A DNA stretch of 64,000 bases from Actinomadura meyerae (GCF_900188445.1 NZ_FZOR01000003.1:124001-188000); one strand, 5' to 3'; counted from the stretch's first letter, positions 7,559-18,433 are shown. The notes: generated from the letters alone by a model not told the origin. Numbers and translations are program-made.

Positions 7559-8704
7559 ATGTCGGTTTTGCGCAGGGGCGGTGCGTCGTCCCGTGGTTCC
7601 GCGGCCAAGGTCGTCCACGCCGCGGCGAGCCCGTACGGCAGTCGGCGGCTCGTCGTCGAGACCGACGGCGACGTCACCGCGGCCTACCTGAAGGACGCGC
7701 GCGACTCCGTGGTCGGGGCGACCTGGGTCGCGAACCACCGCAAGGCCCCACAGGAACTGGACCAGTCCCGCCTCGCCACCGGAGACCCGCCCCTCCTCCC
7801 GGAATCCCACGTGCGCCACCCCGCAGGGCGCCCGGCGCTGGACGGCGATTCCCTCGAGGTCGTGTGGTTCGAGGAGGGCGACGGCGTCGCCGTCCTGGAG
7901 GCCGGCGACCCGCTGTTCGTGATCCCCGGATGGTCGGACATGGGACGCGGCATCCCCGGCTACGCGCGGGACGCGGCACGCCAGAGCCCCTTCGCGTTCC
8001 CGCTGGAGGAGGAGATCGAGGACTTCGGGCCCCGCATCGAGCAGGCCCGCGAGCACTGGAAGCGGTGCCGCGCCGACGGCTCCTGGGCGGAGTTCCAGCA
8101 GTCGGTGCTCGGCCACCTGCTGCAACGGCTCGGCCCGAGCGGTCACTACTGGCACGACGTGGGACGGCAACTGGCGGGCGGCAGGACTGCGGTCGCCCCG
8201 ACCGTGGGCGTCTCCGAGCGCCCGGCACGCAGCGGCCGGGAGTTCACCGTCCTGAGCACCGTCGGGATGAGCCGCCAGCGCATGCCCACGGTGGAGCTGT
8301 ACGAGGACGACGTCGCCCCCTACGGACGGATCGAACTCGCCGTCGCCAGCACGCTGCCCAGCCAGAAGGCCGGCAGCATCTTCCCGTGGCTGGCGCAGTA
8401 CCCGTGGCGGTCGGTGACCTGGTTCGCTCCCGGCGACGTCGTCAAGTGGTACCACGAGGCCCGCACGTTCCCGCTGAGCAGCGGCGACTCCGCCTGGGAG
8501 GGCGTCCTGCTGCTGGACGACCCGACCCGTCTGGCGGGGCCTCAGGCCCCCGCGATGACCGGGCTCACCCTCAACGGCGACGCCGTCCGGTGGCTGTGGC
8601 TCGTCCCCATCACCGGTGCGGACCACCGCTACGCCAAGAGCGAGGGCTCGGACGCGCTCATCCGGCGCCTGGCGCAGCAGGGCCGCTCCTGGGTCATCTC
8701 CTAG
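7559..8704 (+). CDS. SUFU (suppressor of fused) domain protein
   Basis: A 381-residue soluble protein. The C-terminal half (about 215-381) has the SUFU-like layout: FTVLSTVGMSRQRMP, an acidic stretch, RIELAVAS, PWLAQYPW, WFAPGDVVKW, FPLSSG, WEGVLLLDDP and NGDAVRWLWLVPI. The N-terminal half (VVGATWVANHRKAPQELDQS, VIPGWSDMGRG) is a separate domain I cannot name. Bacterial SUFU proteins are often predicted immunity proteins of polymorphic toxin systems, but no toxin is nearby. ATG at 7559 has AAGG upstream. Its TAG stop lies inside the CTAG at 8701-8704 shared with the stop of the convergent cdsA. Confidence 0.72.
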   Translation: MSVLRRGGASSRGSAAKVVHAAASPYGSRRLVVETDGDVTAAYLKDARDSVVGATWVANHRKAPQELDQSRLATGDPPLLPESHVRHPAGRPALDGDSLEVVWFEEGDGVAVLEAGDPLFVIPGWSDMGRGIPGYARDAARQSPFAFPLEEEIEDFGPRIEQAREHWKRCRADGSWAEFQQSVLGHLLQRLGPSGHYWHDVGRQLAGGRTAVAPTVGVSERPARSGREFTVLSTVGMSRQRMPTVELYEDDVAPYGRIELAVASTLPSQKAGSIFPWLAQYPWRSVTWFAPGDVVKWYHEARTFPLSSGDSAWEGVLLLDDPTRLAGPQAPAMTGLTLNGDAVRWLWLVPITGADHRYAKSEGSDALIRRLAQQGRSWVIS

Positions 8705-9768
8705 CTCGGCAGGAACAGCTCCAGGAGAAGCCACACGACGGGGGCCGTCGCGACCAGCGAGTCGAGGCGGTCCATCACCCCGCCGTGGCCCGGTAGGAGC
8801 GTTCCCATGTCCTTGATGCCGAGATCCCGCTTGATCATCGACTCGACGAGGTCGCCGGCGGTCGCCGTGACCACCGCGGCGAGCCCGATGAGCACGCCCT
8901 GCCAGACCTGACCGCCGTCCAGCAGCCACCAGACCAGCCAGCCACCGACGGCCATGCACGTGATGGCCGACCCGGTGACGCCCTCCCAGGTCTTCTTGGG
9001 GCTGATCGTGGGGGCGAGCTTGTGCTTCCCCAGGAAGGACCCGGCGAAGTAGCCGCCGATGTCGCTGGCGACGGTCGTGGCGATGAAGATGACGATGCGG
9101 TGGTCGCCGTCGGCCGGCCGCATGAGCAGGGCGACGATGCCGCCCATCAGCACCAGGTAGCCCGTCACGAGCGACCCGGCGGCGACGTCGCGCACGTACC
9201 CGTCGGCGCCTTCGGTCATCCGCGTCATCAGCACGGCCAGCACCGTCAGGGACACGGCCGCCACCGCGGCCGTGGGGCCCCACACGTACGCGACGACCGG
9301 CGTCCCGACCATCCCGGTGGCGACCGGGATGAACGGGACGCGGATGTCGCGGCTCTTGAGCGCCTCGGTCAGTTCCCGCACGCCGAGGAAGAGGAACACG
9401 ACCATCACGCCAAGGAAGATCTCCTTGACGGTGTAGAGCGAGAACAGGACCAGTGAGCCGAGGCCGGCCCCCACGCCGATGGCCAGCGGCAGGTTGCGGC
9501 CCGTCCTGCTCTCCCGCTTCCCCCCGGGCGCGTCCGAGGGCTCCCCGGGGGATGCCTCGGGGGGTGTGTCGGCGGACGCCTCAGCGGGCGTCTCGGGGGG
9601 CGGCGCCGCTGTGGCGCCTGCGGACCGAACGTCCGCGGAGGATGCCTCCTCTGGGGGCACGTCCCGTTCGGAGGACGCGTCCAGAGCTTCTCCGGGGGGT
9701 GGGCCGGCCATGTGGGCCTCCGGCTCGTCCGGGGAGCCGGCGGGCTCCCCGGCATGGTCGCGTTCCAT
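8701..9768 (-). CDS. cdsA: Phosphatidate cytidylyltransferase (CDP-DAG synthase)
   Basis: A 355-residue integral membrane enzyme that converts phosphatidate plus CTP to CDP-diacylglycerol, the precursor of phosphatidylinositol, PE and cardiolipin. The C-terminal signature is complete: SMIKRDLGIKDMG followed by LLPGHGGVMDRLDS. About eight hydrophobic helices follow a cytoplasmic N-terminal region of some 85 residues rich in Pro, Ala and Glu, typical of actinomycete CdsA and probably disordered. The ATG overlaps the frr stop by one base (TGATG), which couples lipid synthesis to the ribosome-recycling gene, as in many bacteria. Confidence 0.95.
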   Translation of the reverse strand: MERDHAGEPAGSPDEPEAHMAGPPPGEALDASSERDVPPEEASSADVRSAGATAAPPPETPAEASADTPPEASPGEPSDAPGGKRESRTGRNLPLAIGVGAGLGSLVLFSLYTVKEIFLGVMVVFLFLGVRELTEALKSRDIRVPFIPVATGMVGTPVVAYVWGPTAAVAAVSLTVLAVLMTRMTEGADGYVRDVAAGSLVTGYLVLMGGIVALLMRPADGDHRIVIFIATTVASDIGGYFAGSFLGKHKLAPTISPKKTWEGVTGSAITCMAVGGWLVWWLLDGGQVWQGVLIGLAAVVTATAGDLVESMIKRDLGIKDMGTLLPGHGGVMDRLDSLVATAPVVWLLLELFLPS

Positions 9769-10325
9769 CAAACTTCGAGCAGTTCGGCCTTCTTGTGCTC
9801 GAGCAGCTCGTCGATCTGCGCCACGTAGCGATGCGTCGTGTCGTCGAGCTCCTTCTCGGCACGCCGCGCCTCGTCCTCGCCGGCCTCGCCGTCCTTGGCG
9901 AGCTTGTCGAGGGCGTCCTTGGCGCGGCGCCGGATGTTGCGGATGGAGACGCGGCTCTCCTCCGCCTTCGTCCCGGCGACCTTGATGAGGTCCTTGCGCC
10001 GCTCCTCCGACAGCTCGGGGAACACCACCCGGATCACGTTGCCGTCGTTCGTCGGGTTGACGCCGAGGTCGCTGTCGCGGATCGCCTTCTCCACCGCCTG
10101 CGTGGACGACTTGTCGAAGACCTGGACGATGACCATCCGCGGCTCGGGCAGCGTGAACGACGCGAGCTGGTTGATCGGCGTCGGCGTGCCGTAGTACTCG
10201 GCGGTGATCTTGTTGAACATCGCGGGGGTGACCCGGCCGGTGCGGATGGCCTGGAAGTCCTCCTTGGCGACCGCGACCGCCTTCTCCATCTTCTCCTCGG
10301 CCTCGAGGAGGGTCTCGTCGATCAC
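9768..10325 (-). CDS. frr: Ribosome recycling factor
   Basis: With EF-G, RRF splits post-termination ribosomes. The sequence shows [12 protein letters not shown] at the N-terminus, [11 protein letters not shown] in the first long helix and the [20 protein letters not shown] domain II strand region, ending in [15 protein letters not shown]. Starting at the GTG at 10325 gives 185 residues, the usual family length, with GGGAG six bases upstream; an ATG at 10337 would add MGVT and is the alternative. It lies 75 bases downstream of pyrH and overlaps cdsA, within the rpsB-tsf-pyrH-frr-cdsA block. Confidence 0.95.
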   Translation of the reverse strand: MIDETLLEAEEKMEKAVAVAKEDFQAIRTGRVTPAMFNKITAEYYGTPTPINQLASFTLPEPRMVIVQVFDKSSTQAVEKAIRDSDLGVNPTNDGNVIRVVFPELSEERRKDLIKVAGTKAEESRVSIRNIRRRAKDALDKLAKDGEAGEDEARRAEKELDDTTHRYVAQIDELLEHKKAELLEV

Positions 10326-10400
10326 TGTGACTCCCATGTCATCTGGTCGGCCCTGCTCCTGCGGTCGCACGGCGCGCCGGGCGCCGTGCGCGGACTGCGG

Positions 10401-12088
<1,688 letters not shown>

Positions 12089-12172
12089 CGCTCTCTTCGC
12101 TTCTCTCGTCGTTGGTCGTGGGACCCGCGACGGTCCCGGCGGCCCCGCGCCGGGGCCGCCGGGACCGCGGGA

Positions 12173-13108
12173 TCAAGCCTGCTCGGCCTCGGCGGCCTGC
12201 GGAGCGGCCTCGGGCGCCTGCTCGGGCTGCGCCTGCTCGGCCTCCGCGGCGGGCGCGGCGGCCTCGGCCGGCGCCTCGGCGGGAGCCTCGGCGGGAGCCT
12301 CGGCCTTGGCCTCGGCCTGCTTGTTCTCCAGCAGGTCGCGCTCCCACTCGGCCAGCGGCTCGGCGGAGCCCGCCGCCGTCTCGGCCGGCTTGTCGTCCCC
12401 GCCGGTCGCGGCGCCCGCGCGGGCGAGCAGGCCGTCGGCCACGGAGTCGGCCACGACGCGGGTCAGCAGGCTGACGCTGCGGATGGCGTCGTCGTTGCCG
12501 GGGACCGGGTAGTCGACCTCGTCGGGGTCGCAGTTGGTGTCGAGGATCGCGACGACCGGGATGCCGAGCTTCTTGGCCTCGTTGACCGCGATGTGCTCCT
12601 TCTTGGTGTCCACGATCCAGATGGCGCTCGGAACCTTCGCCATGTCGCGGATGCCGCCGAGGGTGCGCTCCAGCTTGTCCTTCTCGCGGCGCAGGCCGAG
12701 GAGCTCCTTCTTGGTCATGCCGGAGCCGGCCACGTCGTCGTAGTTGATCTCCTCCAGCTCCTTGAGCCGGGTGAGCCGCTTGTGGACGGTGGAGAAGTTC
12801 GTGAGCATGCCGCCCAGCCAGCGCTGGTTCACGTAGGGCATGCCGACCCGGGTGGCCTGCTCGGCGATGGACTCCTGGGCCTGCTTCTTGGTGCCGACGA
12901 ACAGGATCGTGCCGCCGTGGGCCACGGTGGCCTTGACGAACTCGAACGCGCGGTCGATGTAGGACAGCGACTGCTGCAGGTCGATGATGTAGATGCCGTT
13001 GCGCTCGGTGAGGATGAAGCGCTTCATCTTCGGGTTCCACCGGCGGGTCTGGTGGCCGAAGTGGACGCCGCTCTCAAGGAGCTGCCGCATGGTGACGACG
13101 GGTGCCAT
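12173..13108 (-). CDS. rpsB: 30S ribosomal protein S2
   Basis: S2 binds the 30S platform and recruits S1-type proteins. The 311-residue product has the standard core: [20 protein letters not shown] at the N-terminus, then [32 protein letters not shown] and [26 protein letters not shown]. After about residue 250 comes a tail of some 55 residues rich in Ala, Glu and Pro with repeated EAPA units ([14 protein letters not shown]), making it longer than E. coli S2 (241). ATG at 13108 is the family start; in-frame sequence upstream to 13444 lacks similarity and is leader. It heads the rpsB-tsf transcript. Confidence 0.96.
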   Translation of the reverse strand: MAPVVTMRQLLESGVHFGHQTRRWNPKMKRFILTERNGIYIIDLQQSLSYIDRAFEFVKATVAHGGTILFVGTKKQAQESIAEQATRVGMPYVNQRWLGGMLTNFSTVHKRLTRLKELEEINYDDVAGSGMTKKELLGLRREKDKLERTLGGIRDMAKVPSAIWIVDTKKEHIAVNEAKKLGIPVVAILDTNCDPDEVDYPVPGNDDAIRSVSLLTRVVADSVADGLLARAGAATGGDDKPAETAAGSAEPLAEWERDLLENKQAEAKAEAPAEAPAEAPAEAAAPAAEAEQAQPEQAPEAAPQAAEAEQA

Positions 13109-13397
13109 TGCCCGTGCTCTCCTTCTCTGGCCCTTCCGGGCCGCATTTGGTTGTCTGCCTGCGCCCGGGTGCCGTCCCACCGTCGCCGAGGCGACGGACC
13201 GAGGGACTGCGCCCCACCAAGCCTTCGGTGGCATGCGGACGCGTGAAATCAGCCGCCATGGGCATCCCAGGCGGCTGGCCCGTTGCCGGGTCTGGGCCTG
13301 TCCGTTCCGGGAGCGGCTTCTCGCCTCCCCGCCGTGAGGCGGTTCGACGACGGCCTGGCCCTGGCCGGTGTCCTTTCGGGCACGCCTACAGATTATC
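13109..13397 (-). promoter_or_regulatory. Long structured 5' leader and promoter of rpsB-tsf
   Basis: The 387-base gap before rpsB has a GATAAT hexamer at 13397-13392 on the minus strand, a good -10, with TTGATG about 20 bases further upstream. A start near 13385 would leave a leader of roughly 275 bases. It holds several inverted repeats: CCGTCGCC/GGCGACGG (13180-13197), CCACC/GGTGG (13214-13231), AGCCGCC/GGCGGCT with an inner TGGG/CCCA (13251-13276) and CGCCTC/GAGGCG (13322-13341). S2 autoregulates through its leader in other bacteria; here that is inference. Bases 13398-13495 hold the short upstream region of the divergent M23 gene. Confidence 0.5.
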
Positions 13398-13495
13398 AGG
13401 GCGCCGAGGCGTCCGGGCATCAACGGCCGGGGCCGGTTATCCACAGTCCACGGAACGTATCGACCCCGCGGCGGGGACCCGGCAGGCTGCGCTGC

Positions 13496-14194
13496 ATGAC
13501 GCTGCTCTCACTGCTTCTCACCTGCGTGATCACCCTCGGCTCACCGGGCCTGGACGCCTGGCGCTGGCCGTTAGGGCCGCCCGCGCCGCGGGTCGTCCGG
13601 GCCTTCGCGCCGCCGACTGCGCCGTGGGGTCCCGGCCACCGCGGAGTGGACCTCGCGGGCCGCGCCGGGCAGGCCGTCTACTCCGCCGCGCCGGGTCGCG
13701 TCTCCTACGCCCGGCGGCTGGCCGGACGCGGGGTCGTGGCGATCGACCACGGCCCGCTGCGCACGACGTACCTGCCCGTCGCCCCCAGCGTGCGTGCGGG
13801 GAGCCGCGTCGCGTCCGGCACCCGGATCGGCGTGCTGGAGGACGGCCTGGTCCACTGCCGCATCCCGTGCCTGCACTGGGGGCTGCGCCGCGGCGCCCTG
13901 TACCTGGACCCGCTCAACCTCGTCCGGCGCCAGGTACGCCTCCTCCCGCAATGGCCGAGGGCAACGCCGTCCCGTAGCGCCGCTCCTCACAAGGGCGCCT
14001 CCCCAGAGGGGCCCGTCTCGCGCTTCGCATTGCGCGACGCCACCACGGCGACGGGCGGCGCCCTGACGGGCATGGCGCTGACGCTGTCCGTGGCCTTCGC
14101 CTGGCGGCGCTTCCGCTTCCGGCGCCACCGCCGCCGTCCGCCGCCGGGCGTGATCGACCTCGCTCAGGAGCGCCGTCTGCGCCGCACGCCCTGA
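13496..14194 (+). CDS. M23-family peptidase-like membrane-anchored protein
   Basis: A 232-residue protein with an N-terminal signal or anchor segment ([16 protein letters not shown]), a LytM/M23 domain and a C-terminal hydrophobic helix ([16 protein letters not shown]) followed by an Arg-rich tail. In the M23 domain GHRGVDLAG supplies H48 and D52, and CLHWGL supplies H127, the usual zinc ligands. The first His of the HxH motif is Cys (C125), and the usual YxHL histidine is absent (TTYLPV). It may therefore be catalytically altered, as in relatives found beside rpsB in other actinomycetes. The gene diverges from rpsB and is convergent with xerC across a strong hairpin. Confidence 0.8.
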   Translation: MTLLSLLLTCVITLGSPGLDAWRWPLGPPAPRVVRAFAPPTAPWGPGHRGVDLAGRAGQAVYSAAPGRVSYARRLAGRGVVAIDHGPLRTTYLPVAPSVRAGSRVASGTRIGVLEDGLVHCRIPCLHWGLRRGALYLDPLNLVRRQVRLLPQWPRATPSRSAAPHKGASPEGPVSRFALRDATTATGGALTGMALTLSVAFAWRRFRFRRHRRRPPPGVIDLAQERRLRRTP

Positions 14195-14214
14195 CGCTCA
14201 GGCCACACCCGATC

Positions 14215-14254
14215 GCCGCCGCCCGGCTTCCGCGCACCGAGGCCGGGCGGCGGC
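14215..14254. terminator. Bidirectional terminator-like hairpin between M23 gene and xerC
   Basis: Perfect 13-base arms GCCGCCGCCCGGC (14215-14227) and GCCGGGCGGCGGC (14242-14254) with a 14-base loop lie between two convergent genes. There is no T-run, as is common for actinomycete hairpin terminators. Confidence 0.7.
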
Positions 14255-14325
14255 CCCGACCGCACGGCATCCCCGGCGGTATTCGGATGAGCGAACGACT
14301 GGGACGACATCCGCAGACTGGCCGG

Positions 14326-15246
14326 TCAGTCCGCCTGGGCGCCGCGCGGATGGGCCTGGCGGTGGACCTGCTTCAGCCGCTCGGCCGAGACGTGGGTGTA
14401 GAGCTGCGTGGTCTGGAGGGAGGCGTGCCCGAGGATCTCCTGGACGCTCCGCAGATCGGCGCCGCCTTCCAGAAGGTGCGTGGCGGCGCTGTGCCGTAGG
14501 CCGTGCGGGCTCAGGTCGGGGACTTCGCCCACCTCGGAGATCCGCGTGTGGACGATGCGGCGAGCGCTCGTCGGATGGAGGCGCCCGCCTCGCACGCCCA
14601 GGAAGAGCGCCGGGCCGCTGTCCTCCGAGACGAAGGCGGGGCGCCCCGCGCGCAGCCAGTCCTGGACGGCCCGGATGGCGGGCTCCCCCATCGGCACCAC
14701 ACGCTCGCGGCCGCCCTTGCCCAGGACGCGGAGCGTCGCACGCCCCAGGTCCAGGTCGTCGATATCGAGTCCGCACAGTTCGCTGACGCGGACGCCCGTC
14801 CCGTAGAGCACTTCCAGGACGGCCAGATCACGGAGCCCGAGGGGCCCTTGGGCGTCCATGGTGTCGAGCAGGCGCGCCGTATCCGCCTGCGTCAGGACGC
14901 TGGGGAGATCGCGCCGGCGCTTCGGGGTGCCGAGCAGCAGGCCGGGGTCGTCCTTGAGGAGCCCCCGCCGGTGCAGGTGCCGGGTGAAGGCGCGGGCGGC
15001 GGCCGTACGGCGGGCCAGGGTGGCGCGGGAGCGGCCGAGCGCGTGCTGGCGCGCGAGCCAGGCCCGGAGCAGCGACACGTCCAGGTCGGCGGGTTCGGCG
15101 ACGCCGGTGCCGGCCGCGTAGGCGCACAGGTCGGTCAGATCCCCCAGATAGGCGCGCAGCGTGTGCGGCGACACGTCCCGCTCGGCGCGGAGATGGCGGC
15201 CGAACTCCGCTACGGCGTCCTCCAGAGCAGTGGTCACAGCCGTCAC
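14326..15246 (-). CDS. xerC: Site-specific tyrosine recombinase XerC
   Basis: XerC, with XerD, resolves chromosome dimers at dif. The 306-residue protein has an N-terminal SAM-like core-binding domain (FGRHLRAERDVSPHTLRAYLGDL). In the catalytic domain all residues are visible: R153 (GTGVRVSEL), K177 (LGKGGRER), H248 and R251 (HGLRHSAATH), H274 (LGHASL) and nucleophile Y283 (QLYTHV). GTG at 15246 is chosen because the protein family begins about there; the in-frame sequence up to 15348 is not conserved, and a second GTG three codons later is possible. It is divergent from the yraN-yifB-dprA operon. Confidence 0.9.
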   Translation of the reverse strand: MTAVTTALEDAVAEFGRHLRAERDVSPHTLRAYLGDLTDLCAYAAGTGVAEPADLDVSLLRAWLARQHALGRSRATLARRTAAARAFTRHLHRRGLLKDDPGLLLGTPKRRRDLPSVLTQADTARLLDTMDAQGPLGLRDLAVLEVLYGTGVRVSELCGLDIDDLDLGRATLRVLGKGGRERVVPMGEPAIRAVQDWLRAGRPAFVSEDSGPALFLGVRGGRLHPTSARRIVHTRISEVGEVPDLSPHGLRHSAATHLLEGGADLRSVQEILGHASLQTTQLYTHVSAERLKQVHRQAHPRGAQAD

Positions 15247-15393
15247 GCTGCGCCAACGTCCCGGCCGGCGCAAGCACCGACCTGCGGTCCGGCGCGAACC
15301 GCCGGGATCTCCGGCCGACTTATCCACAAGAAGTCGTTTGCTCGTCACGCAACGTCACGGCTCGGCAGTGTCGGAGCCGGAGGTGAGGCACCC

Positions 15394-15747
15394 ATGAAAG
15401 CCCACATCAGTCTCGGCCGGCGCGGCGAGGCGGCCGCGGCCGACTACCTCGCCGGCCTCGGCTGGCGGATCCTCGACCGCAACTGGCGCTGCCGCGAGGG
15501 CGAGCTCGACATCGTCGCGCACGACGGCCGCCGGCACATCGTGTGCGAGGTCAAGACCCGCCGCTCCGCCCGGTTCGGCGATCCGCTCGAAGCGATCACG
15601 GCGGAGAAGGCGGCCCGGTTGCGGCGGCTCGCCCACCGGTGGGCCGCGGCCCACGGGGTCGGCGGCGCGCCCATCCGGGTGGACGTCCTCGGGCTGACCG
15701 CCGACGGCGACGGGTTCTCGATCGACCACCTGCGGGAGGTGTGCTGA
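15394..15747 (+). CDS. yraN: UPF0102 (YraN) endonuclease-fold protein
   Basis: This 117-residue protein belongs to the YraN family, which has a restriction-endonuclease-like fold. The core DRNWRCREGELDIVAHDG with the downstream VCEVKTRRSARFGDP supplies the E-x-D/ExK nuclease-type residues (GELDIV, EVKTR). A precise substrate has not been established for most members. GGAGG precedes the ATG by 10 bases. The stop TGA overlaps the yifB ATG by one base, and the yraN-yifB-dprA order is conserved in many actinobacteria, suggesting a DNA-processing context. Confidence 0.92.
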   Translation: MKAHISLGRRGEAAAADYLAGLGWRILDRNWRCREGELDIVAHDGRRHIVCEVKTRRSARFGDPLEAITAEKAARLRRLAHRWAAAHGVGGAPIRVDVLGLTADGDGFSIDHLREVC

Positions 15748-17300
15748 TGACGCTCGCGAAGACCCGCTCGGTGTCCCTGGTCGGGGTGGACGGCTTCGTC
15801 GTGGACGTGGAGGCGGCCATCACCAGCGGCGTCCCCGGCCTGCACCTGGTCGGCCTCCCCGACACCGCCCTCAGCGAGGCCCGCGACCGCGTCCGCGCCG
15901 CCATCTTCAACTCCGGCGAGGACTGGCCCAACCGGCACGTCACGGTGTCGCTCTTCCCGGCGAGCATGCCGAAGAAGGGGTCGACCTTCGACCTGGCCAT
16001 CGCGGTGGCCCTGCTCGCGGCGGCGGAGGTCGTCCCGCCGCGCGGCTGTGCCGGGCTGGTGCTGATCGGCGAGCTCGGCCTCGACGGCCGCATCCGCCCG
16101 ATCCAGGGCATCCTGCCCGCCGTGCTGGCCGCCGCCAACCGGGGCTGCGACACGGTCGTCGTGCCGCAGGCGAACGCGGCCGAGGCCGAACTCGTCCCCG
16201 GCATGAAGGTGGTGTCCGCGAGCACGCTGCGCGGCCTGCTGTGCGTCCTGCGCGACGAGCCGCCACCGATCGAGGAGGACGAGGAGGACGACTGCCCCAT
16301 CCCCGCCGACGGCTACGCCATCCGGCGGCAGGAGATCCCGCCCAACCTCGACCTGGCCGACGTCCGGGGGCAGGCCGAGGCGCGCCGGGCGCTGGAGATC
16401 AGCGCGGCGGGCGGCCACCACCTGTTCTTCGCCGGGCCGCCGGGCTGCGGCAAGACGATGCTCGCGGAGCGGCTGCCGACCCTGATGCCGCCGCTGGAGC
16501 CCGAGGTCGCCCTGGAGGTCACCGCGATCCACTCGGTCGCCGGGACCCTCCGGCCGGGCCAGCCGTTGATCACCCAGCCGCCGTTCTACGCCCCGCACCA
16601 CACCGCCTCCAGGGCGTCGATGGTCGGCGGCGGGTCGGGCCGCGTCCTGCAGCCCGGCGCCGTGTCCCTCGCCCACCGGGGGATCCTCTTCCTCGACGAG
16701 GCGCCGGAGTTCCAAGGCGGAACGCTCGACGCCCTGCGCCAGCCCCTCGAAGAGGGCGTGGTGCGGATCTCCCGGATCGAGGGCATGGCGCACTTCCCCG
16801 CGCGGTTCACGCTCGTCCTCGCGGCGAACCCGTGCCCGTGCGCGGCCGCGAAGCAGATCGACTGCTCCTGCGCGCCCGGGATCCGGCGCAGGTACGCCAG
16901 CCGCGTCACCGGTCCCCTCCTCGACCGCATCGATCTGAAACTGGAGCTGACCCCGGCGAGCCGCGCGGAGCTCCGCTACGACCTGGAGTTCGCCGAGTCC
17001 AGCAAGGTGGTCGCCGAACGCGTCCAGCTCGCCAGGGAGCGGACCCGGCACCGCCTCGCCGACACCCCGTGGCGCTCCAACGCCGAGGTCCCCGGCCCAG
17101 AGCTGCGCAGGCGCTTCACACCGTCCGCCGAAGCGATGCGGGCGGCCGACGAGGCGCTGCAGCGGGGCACGCTGAGCGCCCGCGGCCTCGACCGCATCCT
17201 GCGGGTCGCCTGGACGATCGCCGACCTGGCGGGGCACGACGAGCCCGGCCCGGACGACGTCGGCGGCGCGCTCGCCCTCTGGTCGGCGGGGCGCCAATGA
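15747..17300 (+). CDS. yifB: YifB/ComM-family Mg-chelatase-like AAA+ ATPase
   Basis: A 517-residue AAA+ protein. An N-terminal Lon-S5-like domain (about 1-180; LVGVDGFVVDVEAAITSGVPG, LVGLPDTALSEARDRVRAA) precedes the MCM/ChlI-type ATPase. Walker A is GPPGCGKTML, Walker B is ILFLDEAPEF, and a cysteine-rich ANPCPCAAAKQIDCSC follows; the C-terminal helical domain includes STLSARGLDRILRVAWT-like sequence. ComM in naturally competent bacteria is a branch-migration helicase used in transformation; the role in actinomycetes is inferred by homology. It overlaps yraN upstream and dprA downstream (ATGA). Confidence 0.92.
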   Translation: MTLAKTRSVSLVGVDGFVVDVEAAITSGVPGLHLVGLPDTALSEARDRVRAAIFNSGEDWPNRHVTVSLFPASMPKKGSTFDLAIAVALLAAAEVVPPRGCAGLVLIGELGLDGRIRPIQGILPAVLAAANRGCDTVVVPQANAAEAELVPGMKVVSASTLRGLLCVLRDEPPPIEEDEEDDCPIPADGYAIRRQEIPPNLDLADVRGQAEARRALEISAAGGHHLFFAGPPGCGKTMLAERLPTLMPPLEPEVALEVTAIHSVAGTLRPGQPLITQPPFYAPHHTASRASMVGGGSGRVLQPGAVSLAHRGILFLDEAPEFQGGTLDALRQPLEEGVVRISRIEGMAHFPARFTLVLAANPCPCAAAKQIDCSCAPGIRRRYASRVTGPLLDRIDLKLELTPASRAELRYDLEFAESSKVVAERVQLARERTRHRLADTPWRSNAEVPGPELRRRFTPSAEAMRAADEALQRGTLSARGLDRILRVAWTIADLAGHDEPGPDDVGGALALWSAGRQ

Positions 17301-18433
17301 GCGACGAGAGGACCGCCCGCGCCACCCTCACCGCCGTGGCCGAGCCCGGCGACGCCCTGCTCAACCGGATCATCGACCACTGCGGCCCGGAGGAGGCCCT
17401 CGAAGCGATCCGCACCCGCCGCCTCCCCCGCGGCGTGGAGGCCACCCCGAAGGAGGCCGAGCGCCTGGGCCAGTGGCGGATCCGCCTGATCGCCGCCGAA
17501 CCCGACCAGGACATGGCCGTCTGCGCCGGGTTCCGCGGCCGCCTCATCTGCCCGGGAGATCCCGAATGGCCGACGACCCTCGACGACCTCGGCACCGGAC
17601 GCCCCTACGCGCTGTGGCTGCGCGGCCCCGGCGACCTGCGCTACTCCTGCCTGCGGTCGGTCGCCATCGTCGGGTCCCGCGCCGCATCCCCCTACGGCCT
17701 GCGCGCCGCCGCCGACTTCGCCTCCGACCTGGCCGACGCGGGCTGGACGATCGTCTCCGGCGGCGCGCTCGGCATCGACGCGGCCGCCCACCGCGGCGCG
17801 CTGGCCGCCGACGGGCCCACCGTCGCCGTCCTCGCCAACGGGGTCGACGTGCCCTACCCGGCGTCCAACGAGGGGTTGTTCGCCGAGATGGCGCGGCGGT
17901 CGCTGCTGGTCAGCGAGTCGCCGCCGGGGACGCATCCGCACCGGCTGCGCTTCCTGGTCCGCAACCGGGTGATCGCGGCCCTGTCGCGCGGCACGGTGAT
18001 CGTCGAGGCGGAGGCCCGCAGCGGGGCCCTGAACACCGCCGCCTGGGCGGCCAAGCTGGGCCGGGTGGTCATGGCGGTGCCCGGCCCGATCACCTCGCGC
18101 TCCTCGGTCGGGTGCCACCGGCTGCTGCGGGAGGAGGGCGGCACGCTGGTCACCCGCCCCGAGGAGATCATCGAGGCGGTCGGCCGCATCGGCGCGGACC
18201 TGGCACCCCCGCCGGACACGCCCGTCCTCCCCCGCGACCGGCTCGACCCGGTGACGCGGGCCGTCCTGGAGGCGTTCCCCGCCCGCGGTGCCACCGGCCC
18301 CGCGCAACTGGCCGTCCAGGCGGGCGTTGACCTGCCCACCGTCAACGCCAAGCTGGGCCTGCTGTCCGCCGCGGGCTTCATCGAACGCGCCCCGTCCGGC
18401 TGGCGCCTGACCAAGTCCGGAAAGTCGCCATAA
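17297..18433 (+). CDS. dprA: DNA-processing protein DprA
   Basis: DprA/Smf binds single-stranded DNA and loads RecA. The 378-residue protein shows the Rossmann-like core: VAIVGSRAASPYGLR, IVSGGALGIDAAAHRGAL, VAVLANGVDVPYPASN, SESPPGTHPHRLRFLVRNRV and IVEAEARSGALNTA. A C-terminal winged-helix (about 310-378; VTRAVLEAFPARGATGPAQLA) completes the long form. The start ATG overlaps the yifB stop (ATGA). It is the last gene of this operon; a 10-base-arm hairpin follows before the convergent DUF2469 gene. Confidence 0.94.
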   Translation: MSDERTARATLTAVAEPGDALLNRIIDHCGPEEALEAIRTRRLPRGVEATPKEAERLGQWRIRLIAAEPDQDMAVCAGFRGRLICPGDPEWPTTLDDLGTGRPYALWLRGPGDLRYSCLRSVAIVGSRAASPYGLRAAADFASDLADAGWTIVSGGALGIDAAAHRGALAADGPTVAVLANGVDVPYPASNEGLFAEMARRSLLVSESPPGTHPHRLRFLVRNRVIAALSRGTVIVEAEARSGALNTAAWAAKLGRVVMAVPGPITSRSSVGCHRLLREEGGTLVTRPEEIIEAVGRIGADLAPPPDTPVLPRDRLDPVTRAVLEAFPARGATGPAQLAVQAGVDLPTVNAKLGLLSAAGFIERAPSGWRLTKSGKSP

